A stretch of 64,000 nucleotides of DNA, taken from positions 1 through 64,000 of the forward strand of contig PBAX01000005.1 of assembly GCA_002716385.1 (NCBI GenBank). Reading direction: 5' to 3'. The notes below the pieces were generated by a model. The model was not told where the DNA came from, did no database searches, and worked only from the letters and a program-made list of their open reading frames with translations. The translations under genes and the position numbers were made by a program. Positions within the stretch are counted from its first letter, which is position 1. Each line of letters opens with the position of its first letter. Source of the DNA: Phycisphaerae bacterium. GTDB lineage: Bacteria; Planctomycetota; Phycisphaerae; Phycisphaerales; SM1A02. This document shows, in pieces, positions 45,227-54,148 of this stretch.

Positions 45227-46693
45227 CTAGGCTGCCATGGCCTTGTGTTCGCTCTCTCGTCCCGGCTGAAGGCACATGGGTACCGTGAACCAGAACTTGG
45301 AACCGAGCCCGAGACGGGATTCAAGGCCGATTTCACCGCCGTGCAGGGTCTCGATGATCTGCCGGCAGAGACTCAGGCCCAATCCAGTGCCTTTGGCTAC
45401 TCTTTTATAATTCTCAATGCGGTAAAACTTTTCAAAGACTCGAGCAACATCGTCCGGAGGGACGCCGAGGCCCGTATCCGACACCGCAACGTGGACTGAA
45501 CGCTCCAGATGGTCGGAATCGGCCGAAATGGTCACCCGACCACCCTCGGGGGTGTACTTGATTGCGTTTGAGACCAGATTGACGACCACCTGATAGAGCA
45601 TGTCCGCATCACCAACGGCATGCAGATCCACTGGTGCCAGTTCACGATGAATGGCGATCCGCTTCTCACGAGCCTGTGGCTCGAGTGTCTGGAGCGCCCG
45701 ATCGATGAGGCCTTCGAAATCGACGGAATCACGTTCGACCTGAACGATTCCAGCTTCGATGCGACTGATGTTAAGCATGTTGTCGACCAGACGGCTCAAC
45801 CGCTCGGTCTCGGCCTGGATGATGCCGTAGAACTCCTGACGGGAAGCCTCGTCATCGGCCTCTCCATCAACGAGCATCTCCACATACGCCTGAACGGATG
45901 ACAACGGTGTTCTGAGTTCGTGACTGGCCTTGGAGACGAATTCACTCTTCAACTGTGCGATCTCGCGTTCGCGAGTCATGTCGTGAAGGACCGTGACGAC
46001 AGAAGCCACGTTTCCATTCGGATCCGGGAGCGTCGACAGCATCGCGACACAGTTCACAGGATCCTCGTCTCCATTCTGGATGACATGATCCAGCTGCCGA
46101 GGTCCGCATGGGGATTCTCGCATCTCGCTGATGAAACGGCAGAGACGCTCATCGGAGATGATCTTTCGCATGGGCTTCCTGACCGCCTCGGAGACATCGA
46201 ATCGAAGCAGCCGTGCAGCAGCTGCATTCACATGGACTATCTCATCGAAGGCGTTGGTAACGATGACTGCTTCACGCATGACACCAAGCACCGATTCGGA
46301 TCTTGATCGCTCTGTATTGGCGATTCGTTCTCGGATTTCGAGATCACGAATTCGAGTCTGCCAGACTGATTCACGCTGAAGAACGGTCTGCTGTACTCGG
46401 GCCAGCGAACGCATGAGCGGACGCATCCAGATTGGTGTCCTGGGAATGGTGCATGGCTCCGGATCACCGAGGCGATCCGAAAAGCTGACGACGGCTTCAC
46501 AGACTCGTGCCGTGAACAGGCAGCAGACCAGGAGTACGGCCCACAGCGAGGCCCCGAGGCCAACGGTCAGCATCGTCCAGTCTGCTCGGTCGATCGGGAG
46601 ACTGCCCCATCCTGAGACCATCAGTATCGCCATGACGGCGACTGTGGTCGCAAGCAGGAAACTCCCGAGTGCCATGGTGAGGAGGGTCTTCAT
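45227..46693 (-). CDS. Membrane sensor histidine kinase with PAS domain
   Basis: The 488-residue product has two N-terminal membrane helices (GSFLLATTVAVMAILMVSGW and LGASLWAVLLVCCLFTARV), a HAMP-like linker, a PAS domain (about 130-240; VTNAFDEIVHVNAAAARLL), then a HisKA domain with the phosphorylated His in SKASHELRTPLSSVQAYVE near residue 258 and an HATPase domain with N (VVNLVSNAIKYTPEGG), G1 (VSDTGLGVPPDD) and G2 (KGTGLGLSLC) boxes. The periplasmic loop between helices is short, so it probably senses in or near the membrane. It pairs with the receiver protein 9 bp downstream. Confidence 0.94.
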   Translation of the reverse strand: MKTLLTMALGSFLLATTVAVMAILMVSGWGSLPIDRADWTMLTVGLGASLWAVLLVCCLFTARVCEAVVSFSDRLGDPEPCTIPRTPIWMRPLMRSLARVQQTVLQRESVWQTRIRDLEIRERIANTERSRSESVLGVMREAVIVTNAFDEIVHVNAAAARLLRFDVSEAVRKPMRKIISDERLCRFISEMRESPCGPRQLDHVIQNGDEDPVNCVAMLSTLPDPNGNVASVVTVLHDMTREREIAQLKSEFVSKASHELRTPLSSVQAYVEMLVDGEADDEASRQEFYGIIQAETERLSRLVDNMLNISRIEAGIVQVERDSVDFEGLIDRALQTLEPQAREKRIAIHRELAPVDLHAVGDADMLYQVVVNLVSNAIKYTPEGGRVTISADSDHLERSVHVAVSDTGLGVPPDDVARVFEKFYRIENYKRVAKGTGLGLSLCRQIIETLHGGEIGLESRLGLGSKFWFTVPMCLQPGRESEHKAMAA

Positions 46694-46726
46694 GGGTCGC
46701 TCGGAAAAACAAGGACGGGAGGAGTT

Positions 46727-47935
46727 TTATGGGCCGTTGCCCAGTATTCCCGTCACCTGCACTCCATCGGATCCGTCGAGGTCCGACTTAACCGCGACTT
46801 TCCATGCTTTTGCAGCTTCTACATTCTCACCCCTGCGCATATGGATGCTGGCCAGCAGCGCATTGGCGATTGGATGCTCCGGATGGGCTTCCAGAGCCCC
46901 TGAGAGTACTTTCCGTGCCTTCTCGAGATCTCCGGATTCTCTGGCGCAGACGGCTAGAAAGAGCCTGGTGTTCAGGTTATCGACCCCTGCGGCATTCAAA
47001 CGATTCGCGCAACGTTGGAGCGATCTCCAATCACCCAATTCCCATGCGAACAATCCGAATTCCTCCCAGACTTCCATGTCGTCGCCATGGGCCATGGCAA
47101 TGTCCTGATACGTAGAACGTGCTTCGTTGTCACGCCCCAGAGCACTGAGTCCCCTGCCCTTGATGAGCAGCATGTCCTTGCCGAGGTTCTGATCATGGAG
47201 TGTCTGGAGTTCCTCGATGCCACCGAGCGCACCGGCATGGTCCTCGAGTCGATGACGCACACGAACCCACTCTTCAAGAAGATGTACATCGTCGGGCGCT
47301 AGAAGACTGGCCATTTCATATGAACGGCTGGCTTCGTCATGACGTCCTCGCATGACCATCAACTGACCATGTAGATGATGGAGCGAGGCGTTGTGCTCGA
47401 AATCATCGAATCGCTCGATCAGTTTCCTCTCCGCTTCCTCGAATTCCCCCTGAGCTATCAGGGATTCGACGGACGCCATAAGAAACTGAAGCTTGTCGGG
47501 ATCCAGTTGACTCGCCTTGTGGAAAAGATCACTTGCGATTTCATCCCGAGAGAGACGTTCGTAGACGATTCCACAGAAGTAATGGGCTTCGGCATGATCT
47601 TCATTGAGTTCGATCGCCTGCTCAAAGGATCTGTTCGCTTCCGCAAGTCGATCCAGCTCCATCAGGACACGACCACGAAGGACATGATGGTCCGTACCCT
47701 TTGGATATCGAACGACCGCCTGATCGGCGAGATTCATCGCCTTGTCGAGCTGGCCGGTCTCGAACGCCGTGGTGGCCTGCTCATGGAGCATGCCGGCATT
47801 GACCTCGTCCATCCTCGAATAGGCCTGGGTACGCATCTCCTTGCCTCGCTTGGAAACCCCGCATCCTGAAAGGAGGACCATGGAGAACGAAGCAAGAACA
47901 ACAACAGTTGCTTTGAACATCTTCAGACCTTTCAT
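46727..47935 (-). CDS. TPR-repeat lipoprotein, PilF/PilW-like candidate
   Basis: The 402-residue product has a lipoprotein signal with lipobox LLSGC (Cys about residue 25) and then tetratricopeptide repeats through most of its length (for example AMNLADQAVVRYPKGTDHHV, ANRSFEQAIELNEDHAEAHY, ALEAHPEHPIANALLASIH). In type IV pilus systems a TPR lipoprotein (PilF/PilW) helps the secretin insert in the outer membrane; that role is inferred here from its position right after the secretin gene. The start overlaps the secretin stop by 4 bp (ATGA), which supports the first Met at 47935. Confidence 0.85.
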   Translation of the reverse strand: MKGLKMFKATVVVLASFSMVLLSGCGVSKRGKEMRTQAYSRMDEVNAGMLHEQATTAFETGQLDKAMNLADQAVVRYPKGTDHHVLRGRVLMELDRLAEANRSFEQAIELNEDHAEAHYFCGIVYERLSRDEIASDLFHKASQLDPDKLQFLMASVESLIAQGEFEEAERKLIERFDDFEHNASLHHLHGQLMVMRGRHDEASRSYEMASLLAPDDVHLLEEWVRVRHRLEDHAGALGGIEELQTLHDQNLGKDMLLIKGRGLSALGRDNEARSTYQDIAMAHGDDMEVWEEFGLFAWELGDWRSLQRCANRLNAAGVDNLNTRLFLAVCARESGDLEKARKVLSGALEAHPEHPIANALLASIHMRRGENVEAAKAWKVAVKSDLDGSDGVQVTGILGNGP

Positions 47936-49998
47936 TTCCGATCCTCGCCTACTTGAGCCAGGCCCTGCGCCCCCTGGGCTTCTTCGGATCCACCGGACCC
48001 GAACGAGCCCTTGGAGAGACTGGCGTTGAGTGCTTCCGCGATGTCGGTATCGGATGGCGGAAGCGATGCGGAGACGTCCTTCTCGATGACCGGATCAACG
48101 GGCAGCGTTTGCGAAGGCGCATTGTCGGGATTGAAATCGGGAGTCGGTGCCGGATTCAGCGTATCCGCCGGCATGTATTCCATCTCGCGATCAAGGATCC
48201 TCTTGTGCAGCGATTTCTCCCACGTTTCATCCGACATCTCGGAGGAGAAGGATGATCGCAGTCGACGCATCTCGGGCTGCATCGAATCCAGGCGAAGCGA
48301 GTTGTTCGCATAGAAGAGGGCAAGATCGAGTTCACCGTTGCGATAGGCTTCGAGCGAATCGCGGTTGTAGTTGGAGGTCATGCGATCACGGCTGAACGGA
48401 AGCAGGCCCGATCGCGTTCCGACTCGAACGGAATCGAGGATCTCCAGACTGTCACGCCCCTCTTCCCAGAGTCGTTCATCCTGGACAACCGTAGGTGTCA
48501 GCATGAAGATGATCTCCTCCCGAAGAATCGAATCGTCCTGGCCGGTGAAGGCCGCCCCAGCCACTGGAATATCACCGAGCAACGGGACCTGATCACGCTT
48601 GATCAACGTCACTTCACGGAAGAGCCCGCCAAGCACGAGCGTCTCACCATCTCGAACCCGGATGTTGGTGAAGACCTCGGAGGTGACTTCGTCGGGGATG
48701 CTGACGGGATTGCCGTTGACGTCCGCGACTGTGCGCTGCTGCGCTTCGGACAGGCGGGGATAGAGTTCGAGACGAACCATCTTGTCGGGCGAGATGTAGG
48801 GACGGAACACCAGATGAATACCCGTATCGAGATATTCGACGGTCTGTGTCGTGGTGGTCTCGGTCTGTGTCGTCGAAAGATAGGCGACGCGTCGCCCGAC
48901 CAGAATCTCGGCCTTCTGCCTGTTGAGACACATGACCTTCGGACGGGCGATGATAGTGGTGTCCGAAACCTCGTCGAGTGCTCGCAGGAACATCGCGAAG
49001 TTGTCCTTGATGACACCGAACTTGAAACCACCGGCATCCGCGGTCTTCCCGACGTTGCTGACTGTTCCCAGAGCGTTCGTGGTCGACACGGCGCCGTCGA
49101 TCAGGCTGTTGACTGTCTGAAGCGGACCTCCGAGAACATCGGTGAAGTTGATGCTACCGATGATGCTCCAGTCCACACCCCAGGCGTTCTTCTCATCGAC
49201 CTTGGTCGAGAGGATCGTGCCCTCGACGAGGACCTGGGTCGGGGAGACATCAAGTTCCTTGACGACATCATCTATCTCAGCGAGCACTTCCGGATAGTCG
49301 GAGACGATGAGTCTCGCCGAGTACGCCCAGGAATCGGTCCCATTGTTGCTTGAATCAGGATCGAAGGTGCCGTCGACGACACCCATGGGAACACTTTCAC
49401 CGACACTGCTGAGCAATGGCTTGATCACATCATTGGCATCGTTTGCCGAGATGTAGAAGAGATTGAATATTCTGGTCTCCACCTGCCTGGCTGCGGACTT
49501 GATCGACTCGATCTCCTGCAGTGGATGCACGTAGATGAAGTTCCCTTCCTCTATGTATCCGTATCCATTGACGCGGAGTATCGAATCCAACGCCTCGTGG
49601 AAGGTGACGTCGTAAAGATTGGCGGAAACCGTAGCGGCCACGTCGCGGCCGGCGATGATGTTCTTGCGGGACTGGATGGCCAGCATTTCGAGAATCTTGG
49701 ATAGATCCGCATCCTGAACAGCCAGATCGACCGTTCCGAATTCAGTCATCTCGACGGCTGGCGAACCCTGCTCGGCCGCGGTATCGCGCTGGGCACGCAC
49801 GTCTCCTTCCATTCCGATTTCATCCTGACCCGGCTCGATCTGAGCATCGGGTGGATTGAGCTGATCGGCTGGTCTGTTGGGATCGTCCTGAATCTCCTGC
49901 GCAAGCGCTGGGCACAGAACGAATCCGAGGCTCATGAAGAGAACGACTAGTAGATTTCTTGACATCATTGAGGACAGCAATCGAATTTCAGCGGACAT
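47932..49998 (-). CDS. pilQ: Secretin of type IV pilus/type II secretion (PilQ/GspD/MshL-like)
   Basis: Secretins form the outer-membrane gate. The 688-residue product has a signal peptide (NLLVVLFMSLGFVLCPALAQ), an STN/N-domain region (VDLAVQDADLSKILEMLAIQ near residue 90; NVIAGRDV-type AGRDVAATVSANLYDVTFHE) and the C-terminal secretin domain with RPKVMCLNRQKAEILVGRRV, the conserved VGRRVAYLST, RDGETLVLGGLFREVT and the VPLLGDIPVAG...F signature near residue 470. Start ATG 49998 has GGGAG 7 bases upstream, whereas the later Met pair at about residue 11 has none. The C-terminal 150 residues are a disordered, Pro/Ser-rich extension. Confidence 0.92.
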   Translation of the reverse strand: MSAEIRLLSSMMSRNLLVVLFMSLGFVLCPALAQEIQDDPNRPADQLNPPDAQIEPGQDEIGMEGDVRAQRDTAAEQGSPAVEMTEFGTVDLAVQDADLSKILEMLAIQSRKNIIAGRDVAATVSANLYDVTFHEALDSILRVNGYGYIEEGNFIYVHPLQEIESIKSAARQVETRIFNLFYISANDANDVIKPLLSSVGESVPMGVVDGTFDPDSSNNGTDSWAYSARLIVSDYPEVLAEIDDVVKELDVSPTQVLVEGTILSTKVDEKNAWGVDWSIIGSINFTDVLGGPLQTVNSLIDGAVSTTNALGTVSNVGKTADAGGFKFGVIKDNFAMFLRALDEVSDTTIIARPKVMCLNRQKAEILVGRRVAYLSTTQTETTTTQTVEYLDTGIHLVFRPYISPDKMVRLELYPRLSEAQQRTVADVNGNPVSIPDEVTSEVFTNIRVRDGETLVLGGLFREVTLIKRDQVPLLGDIPVAGAAFTGQDDSILREEIIFMLTPTVVQDERLWEEGRDSLEILDSVRVGTRSGLLPFSRDRMTSNYNRDSLEAYRNGELDLALFYANNSLRLDSMQPEMRRLRSSFSSEMSDETWEKSLHKRILDREMEYMPADTLNPAPTPDFNPDNAPSQTLPVDPVIEKDVSASLPPSDTDIAEALNASLSKGSFGSGGSEEAQGAQGLAQVGEDRK

Positions 49999-50037
49999 GC
50001 ACCATCTCCCGCCTCCCTTTCACTGGCCGATCGGGGC

Positions 50038-50589
50038 TCAATCAAGGTGCAGCACGTGCTGCACATCCCCGCACCGGATCAGCACCGAACGATCCCGCAC
50101 CTCTGCGAGTTCGATCCGATGCCCCCCTCCAGTCAAGTCCTGGACAGTCGTGCCGACCCGGCACGTCTGACCACTCACAACGGCCACCGATCCCATCACC
50201 GCCTCCAGACGGTGAGACACCAGGGCACTGCGTACGATGTCGGCCGGTAAGAGGCCCGACTTTGAGTCTTCGTCAATAGTTTTCCTGTTATTGATTACGG
50301 GCGGGTAATACGCAGGATTGACCTGAAACGGATTTCGTATCGGACCCTCTGCAACAGGCATGACCCGTCGAACAGGAACAGACTCTACAACCGGGATCTT
50401 CTCGGACGCCGCGTCATTCGACAGGCCGGGATTCGCCATCGCGACCCGCGGCATGTCCTGAATAACGATCAATCTGGTCCAGAAAAGCATGCCGACGGCA
50501 AGCAGGGCGCAAAAAACACCGAAGCGTTTTCGATCCGCGGTCAGCTGGAGCATCAGCCTTCTCATTGACAACCATATGCGTGACATCAT
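50038..50589 (-). CDS. Small membrane-anchored protein, PilP-like position
   Basis: The 183-residue product has an N-terminal membrane helix (FGVFCALLAVGMLFWTRLIV) and a periplasmic domain with NPFQV near residue 90 (NPF is typical of PilP) and a C-terminal beta-rich part, HRLEAVMGSVAVVSGQTCRV followed by VGTTVQDLTGGGHRIELAEV. PilP links the inner-membrane PilN/PilO to the secretin. Unlike PilP it seems membrane-anchored rather than lipidated. Its start overlaps the pilO-like stop (ATGA) and it is 39 bp upstream of the secretin. Confidence 0.72.
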   Translation of the reverse strand: MMSRIWLSMRRLMLQLTADRKRFGVFCALLAVGMLFWTRLIVIQDMPRVAMANPGLSNDAASEKIPVVESVPVRRVMPVAEGPIRNPFQVNPAYYPPVINNRKTIDEDSKSGLLPADIVRSALVSHRLEAVMGSVAVVSGQTCRVGTTVQDLTGGGHRIELAEVRDRSVLIRCGDVQHVLHLD

Positions 50590-51149
50590 TTCTTGCTCCC
50601 CTCATTCGCCTGATAGATGGCGTCTATGGATATGCTCGCCTTGAGACGATCCAGGCCGCCCTTCTTTCCGCCACTGGAGATGTCGAGACCGGTGATTCGA
50701 ATCAGATCGGAATGACTGGCACACCGATCGATAACCGAGCAGATCTGCTCGAACCCGGCATCCAGGTCCACGATCATGGACAGACCCTCGTAGCGGCCTT
50801 CACCATCGACATTGTCACGACGACCACTGACCGTGAACGTCTGATCGGCCACACGCGTCCCATCCACATCGAGCGATATGGCGCGAACGAGTTCGGCGAC
50901 CTGGGCGTTTTCAGGAACATGCCGACACTTGGAATCTCGAATGGACTGCAGCTCGCGGACGGCTCGGGTCTGTTCCTCGAGTGAATGACGAGCATCCTCG
51001 AGCCGACCGATCTTGCCTTCCAGCGAGGCGATCTTGGAGGAGACCCTGGCTGCACGACTGTAGTTGGGCCAGATGAATCCGAAGACGGCCACCAGAATGA
51101 ACAGCCCCAGAATTCCGAGATATCCCTGTTCAAGAGTTCGACGATTCAT
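50586..51149 (-). CDS. pilO: PilO-like inner-membrane pilus protein
   Basis: The 187-residue product has one membrane helix (YLGILGLFILVAVFGFIWPN) after a short basic N-terminus, then a coiled-coil (ARVSSKIASLEGKIGRLEDA) and a periplasmic ferredoxin-like domain (YEGLSMIVDLDAGFEQICSV). This topology is that of PilO, part of the PilM-N-O alignment complex. Family identity is by size, topology and operon position more than by sequence. ATG 51149 is in the ATGA overlap with the upstream gene; the frame runs 16 codons further without a better start. Confidence 0.78.
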   Translation of the reverse strand: MNRRTLEQGYLGILGLFILVAVFGFIWPNYSRAARVSSKIASLEGKIGRLEDARHSLEEQTRAVRELQSIRDSKCRHVPENAQVAELVRAISLDVDGTRVADQTFTVSGRRDNVDGEGRYEGLSMIVDLDAGFEQICSVIDRCASHSDLIRITGLDISSGGKKGGLDRLKASISIDAIYQANEGSKK

Positions 51150-51799
51150 GAACCACCTCCTGAGACAGATGCCAGATCCGATCCGCCGACTTCCCATGAA
51201 CCCTTGAGATCGATGGTGAATGTCAATTGGAATGCTCTAGCCGAAACACCACGAACATCACGGGACCGCGTGAACTCGAGTCTCACATCCTCGAACGGTT
51301 CTTCCTCTGTCAATTTCTGTACCAGTGCGGCCACATCGTCATCCGATGCAGCGAAACCACTGATGCCACCGACGATCCTCCTGGCGAAGGATGACGTGCC
51401 CGGGCCCTTCGATCGACGGCCGGAATCATCCTCGTATTCGAGCAGCAACTGCTCAAGCGTGGTGCTGCTCGGAAGGGCGATGACAATTCGATTCATGAGA
51501 CTGTCCATTCGAATCGGCATGGCGACCCGGTCATAGGATTGCATCGCGGACTCGATTTCAGTTCTCACCATCTTCATGTCGGCGGCCTGACGCTCAAGCT
51601 GAAGTGCCTGAGCCGCTCTTGACTCGGCCACGAGGAACGCCTCTTCAAGACGGTCGCTTCGAAGCTGCGAGTGGGTCGCGAAGGCTACGAGAATGCCCAT
51701 GGTGACGACACCAATGGCAATCAATCTGCGCAGACGCTGACCCGCCATCGCACGGCGACGGATGGCATCCGGCATGAGATCGATCATTGTCCCACTCAT
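51146..51799 (-). CDS. pilN: PilN-like inner-membrane pilus protein
   Basis: The 217-residue product has MIDLMPDAIRRRAMAGQRLR at its N-terminus (PilN-type INLLP motif region), one membrane helix (RLIAIGVVTMGILVAFATHS), a coiled-coil with LERQAADMKMVRTEIESAM, and a C-terminal periplasmic domain. PilN binds PilM through its short cytoplasmic tail. The start overlaps the PilM stop (ATGA) and the stop overlaps pilO, giving a coupled M-N-O order. Sequence identity to PilN is weak; topology and order carry the call. Confidence 0.78.
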   Translation of the reverse strand: MSGTMIDLMPDAIRRRAMAGQRLRRLIAIGVVTMGILVAFATHSQLRSDRLEEAFLVAESRAAQALQLERQAADMKMVRTEIESAMQSYDRVAMPIRMDSLMNRIVIALPSSTTLEQLLLEYEDDSGRRSKGPGTSSFARRIVGGISGFAASDDDVAALVQKLTEEEPFEDVRLEFTRSRDVRGVSARAFQLTFTIDLKGSWEVGGSDLASVSGGGS

Positions 51800-52938
51800 G
51801 CGGCACGCTCCAGACGTCCAGCCTTCCGGCGGGTCTTGGACATGACGAGACTTCTGAGGCTGAGCCCGGAAGCGGTGACCCAGGCCGAAGCGGATCCACC
51901 AACATGGGATTTCACGTTCAGAAGACTTGATTCCAGACCGGCAAGCGTCCCAAGCTCGTCATCGAGCTCGACCGGCATTCCACAGCTTCTCGCGATCGTG
52001 TGCGCCAGACCCGGCTCACGTGCCTCGGTACCCGTAAGCATGAGACGAACAGGCTTCTGACCCTTGAATGTGACGCCGTAGTATCTCAGGCACATGAGTA
52101 TGTCCCTGGAGAGTTCTTCAAAGAGAGGTCGCAGGCATTCATGAACGGCTCGATCCGTTGCAGGATCGATTGTGGCGATGTCTATGCCAGCCATTGGCTG
52201 CAAGCGAGCCTGCCTGAGCTCACTGGCGGCATCGATGTCCAGGCCCAGTTGATCAGCCACTCTGGCGTCCAGATGACAACCACCGATGTCCAGTGATCTG
52301 CACAACGCGATCCGATCACCGTGGAGAATGATCAACGTTGATGACGTGTCACCGACTTCAATCACTCCGCGAATGACATCCTGATCGGCATCTCGACGAT
52401 GGTGCTGGCTGAAGAGTCTGGCGACCGCACCGAAGTGGGTGTCGACGGCTATCGGGCGAAGCCCAGCGGCCATCACCGCATCCAGACGACGCTCGATGAT
52501 CAGTGATGGAGTAGCGACGATCAGAATTTCCTGCCGTCCACCATCACTTTTGGCGCCGGTCTTGATGTAATCGGCCTCGACATCCGTTCGATCGATTCCA
52601 AGACGCTCGGCCGCATCCCACCGAACAGCTTCCGCAAGTTCATCTGCCGGCATTTCAGGGAAACGGGTCGGATACATCTCGACATCGCTCCGTGCCAGAG
52701 ATACTGCGCATTTGCGACCGACGAATCCACCGGCGACCACCGCGGACCTCAAACGAGCCGCGAGGGCGTCCTGATCGGTCCCGGGCTCGACACCACGGGG
52801 CATGATCTGGGTTGATATGCCCGCGACATCAAGTCGACCACGCCACATCCTCACCTGAAGCAGGCGGACAAGGCGATCCGTGAACTCAACGCCCACGCAT
52901 CCGGCACCATCCCTGAATCGATCCAACAGCATTCGCAT
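51796..52938 (-). CDS. pilM: PilM-like actin-fold cytoplasmic pilus protein
   Basis: The 380-residue product has the actin/FtsA-like fold of PilM: an N-terminal CVGVEFTDRLVRLLQV strand pair, a second ATP-site strand in GVIEVGDTSSTLIILHGDRI near residue 190 and the C-terminal RLMLTGTEAREPGLAHTIAR near residue 305. A Val/Asp-rich substrate part (EMPADELAEAVRWDAAERLG) in the 95-115 region corresponds to the PilM 1C domain. It is cytoplasmic and anchors PilN and the ATPase. It is the first gene of the tightly overlapping M-N-O-P run, and its start lies 23 bp after the pseudopilin stop. Confidence 0.85.
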   Translation of the reverse strand: MRMLLDRFRDGAGCVGVEFTDRLVRLLQVRMWRGRLDVAGISTQIMPRGVEPGTDQDALAARLRSAVVAGGFVGRKCAVSLARSDVEMYPTRFPEMPADELAEAVRWDAAERLGIDRTDVEADYIKTGAKSDGGRQEILIVATPSLIIERRLDAVMAAGLRPIAVDTHFGAVARLFSQHHRRDADQDVIRGVIEVGDTSSTLIILHGDRIALCRSLDIGGCHLDARVADQLGLDIDAASELRQARLQPMAGIDIATIDPATDRAVHECLRPLFEELSRDILMCLRYYGVTFKGQKPVRLMLTGTEAREPGLAHTIARSCGMPVELDDELGTLAGLESSLLNVKSHVGGSASAWVTASGLSLRSLVMSKTRRKAGRLERAA

Positions 52939-52961
52939 CTTGGTTCGTTCCTCTTGATCGC

Positions 52962-53531
52962 CTATCCATCGATACGAAGGACAGACACCTTTCCCGTCAC
53001 GGGCGCTACCGTGATTTCGTATTCGGCTTCCTCGCCAGTCAGCACGATGCGCCCCTCTCCAGCTGGCGTACCAGGTGTCTCCACCGTTCCACCAAGCGAG
53101 TCGAAGGTCAACGAACGACTGCCGTCATCGAGATCCAGCTCCGACACCATGACGGATCCGAATCGATCATCATTTGAATAATCCACTATGTAGTGCCCAA
53201 GTCCCCTCACGACACCACTCGGGTCTGCGACATAATCCGCCGTGTTCGAATCGAACGGCTGATCGAAGTCCGACTCCGTGACGTTCAGAAGGCAGTAGCC
53301 GCGACCGTCATCGAAGAAATGAATCCGCCTGAACGATTGAGCAGCCAACGCCTCAGACTGGGCGTAGGTGATATCGGCGACCAGACGACGAACAGCGGAC
53401 GATGCCTCGAGTCGACCAAGGTTCATCAGCTGGGGACTCAGAATCGCCGCGGCGATCCCGAGGAGCGCAACGACCATGATCAGCTCTATGAGCGTGTAGC
53501 CGCTTCGTCGTGATGTTCTCGAGCTCAGCAT
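52962..53531 (-). CDS. Type II secretion/type IV minor pilin, GspH-like
   Basis: The 189-residue product has a prepilin leader and methylation motif: RRSG-YTLIELIMVVALLGIAAAI with the glycine -1 cleavage site at residue 11 and the Glu +5, followed by a hydrophobic helix. The rest resembles GspH/FimT minor pseudopilins (LVADITYAQSEALAAQSFRR near residue 45, with Gln/Glu and aromatic core). It would be processed by a prepilin peptidase encoded elsewhere. ATG 53531 leaves a typical short positively charged leader; the frame runs 41 codons further upstream through the small gene. Confidence 0.85.
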   Translation of the reverse strand: MLSSRTSRRSGYTLIELIMVVALLGIAAAILSPQLMNLGRLEASSAVRRLVADITYAQSEALAAQSFRRIHFFDDGRGYCLLNVTESDFDQPFDSNTADYVADPSGVVRGLGHYIVDYSNDDRFGSVMVSELDLDDGSRSLTFDSLGGTVETPGTPAGEGRIVLTGEEAEYEITVAPVTGKVSVLRIDG

Positions 53532-53538
53532 TAGTTGA

Positions 53539-53883
53539 TTACCTGGAAAATCGGACTCTGTCGCGGGCGTTTTCAACTGGCTCAGACAGCTGAACCTTGA
53601 TCCCCCCACTCTCCAACAATCCACGAAGGCCGCTGAATTGCTCACGAATTCCATTCAGGAGCACGATCATCTCGGCTCGCTGATCGATGGCCTCGGTACC
53701 GATGGCGGAGACACCCTTCTGAGGAGGGGTTTTTCGGGGCGCCAGGCGGCTTGCCTGGCTTCGGCTCTGGGCAATGGCCGTTTCAGCCACCAAAGGACGT
53801 TCGGCGATGCGAACCCAGAGATCCGCCGTCAGGAGAACGGCTATGAGGGTCAGAACAATGTTTAGATACGTGTCCCTACGCAT
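53539..53883 (-). CDS. Small single-pass membrane protein of unknown function in the pilus locus
   Basis: The 114-residue product has one membrane helix (YLNIVLTLIAVLLTADLWVRI) near the N-terminus and an extracytoplasmic part rich in Gln/Arg/Ser with a predicted helix (AEMIVLLNGIREQFSGLRGL). I do not recognise a family. Start ATG 53883 is preceded by AGGAG 7 bases upstream. It lies 7 bp upstream of the pseudopilin gene and may be part of the pilus complex, judged only by context. Confidence 0.6.
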   Translation of the reverse strand: MRRDTYLNIVLTLIAVLLTADLWVRIAERPLVAETAIAQSRSQASRLAPRKTPPQKGVSAIGTEAIDQRAEMIVLLNGIREQFSGLRGLLESGGIKVQLSEPVENARDRVRFSR

Positions 53884-54030
53884 GGATGGTCTCCTGAGAG
53901 GATCGAGTGAGATGGGCAACTGCCCGCAATGAAGGGCATCGGATCAAATCAGAGGGCAGGTAAGTCGGATTCCAATGTTCCCGTCGATCTTCCTGAAGGT
54001 CCGAGAATCGAATCGATACAGACCTCCCCA

Positions 54031-54072
54031 AATAGAAAAGACAGGCGGCGGTGAATCCTTTCACCGCCACCT
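54031..54072 (-). terminator. Terminator of the major pilin gene
   Basis: On the minus strand a 9-bp stem GGCGGTGAA pairing with TTCACCGCC (54047-54055 with 54060-54068, loop TCCT; AGG/CCT pairs beyond a C-A mismatch) is followed by GTCTTTTCTATTTG. It begins 76 bases after the pilin stop. This would separate an abundant pilin mRNA from the downstream assembly genes, perhaps with partial readthrough. Confidence 0.78.
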
Positions 54073-54148
54073 GCTTGTCACATCCGATTCCGGAGCCGTT
54101 CAATCCTTTGATTCAAACCGGAAAGCGGCCTGAGTGATCTCGAATGCC

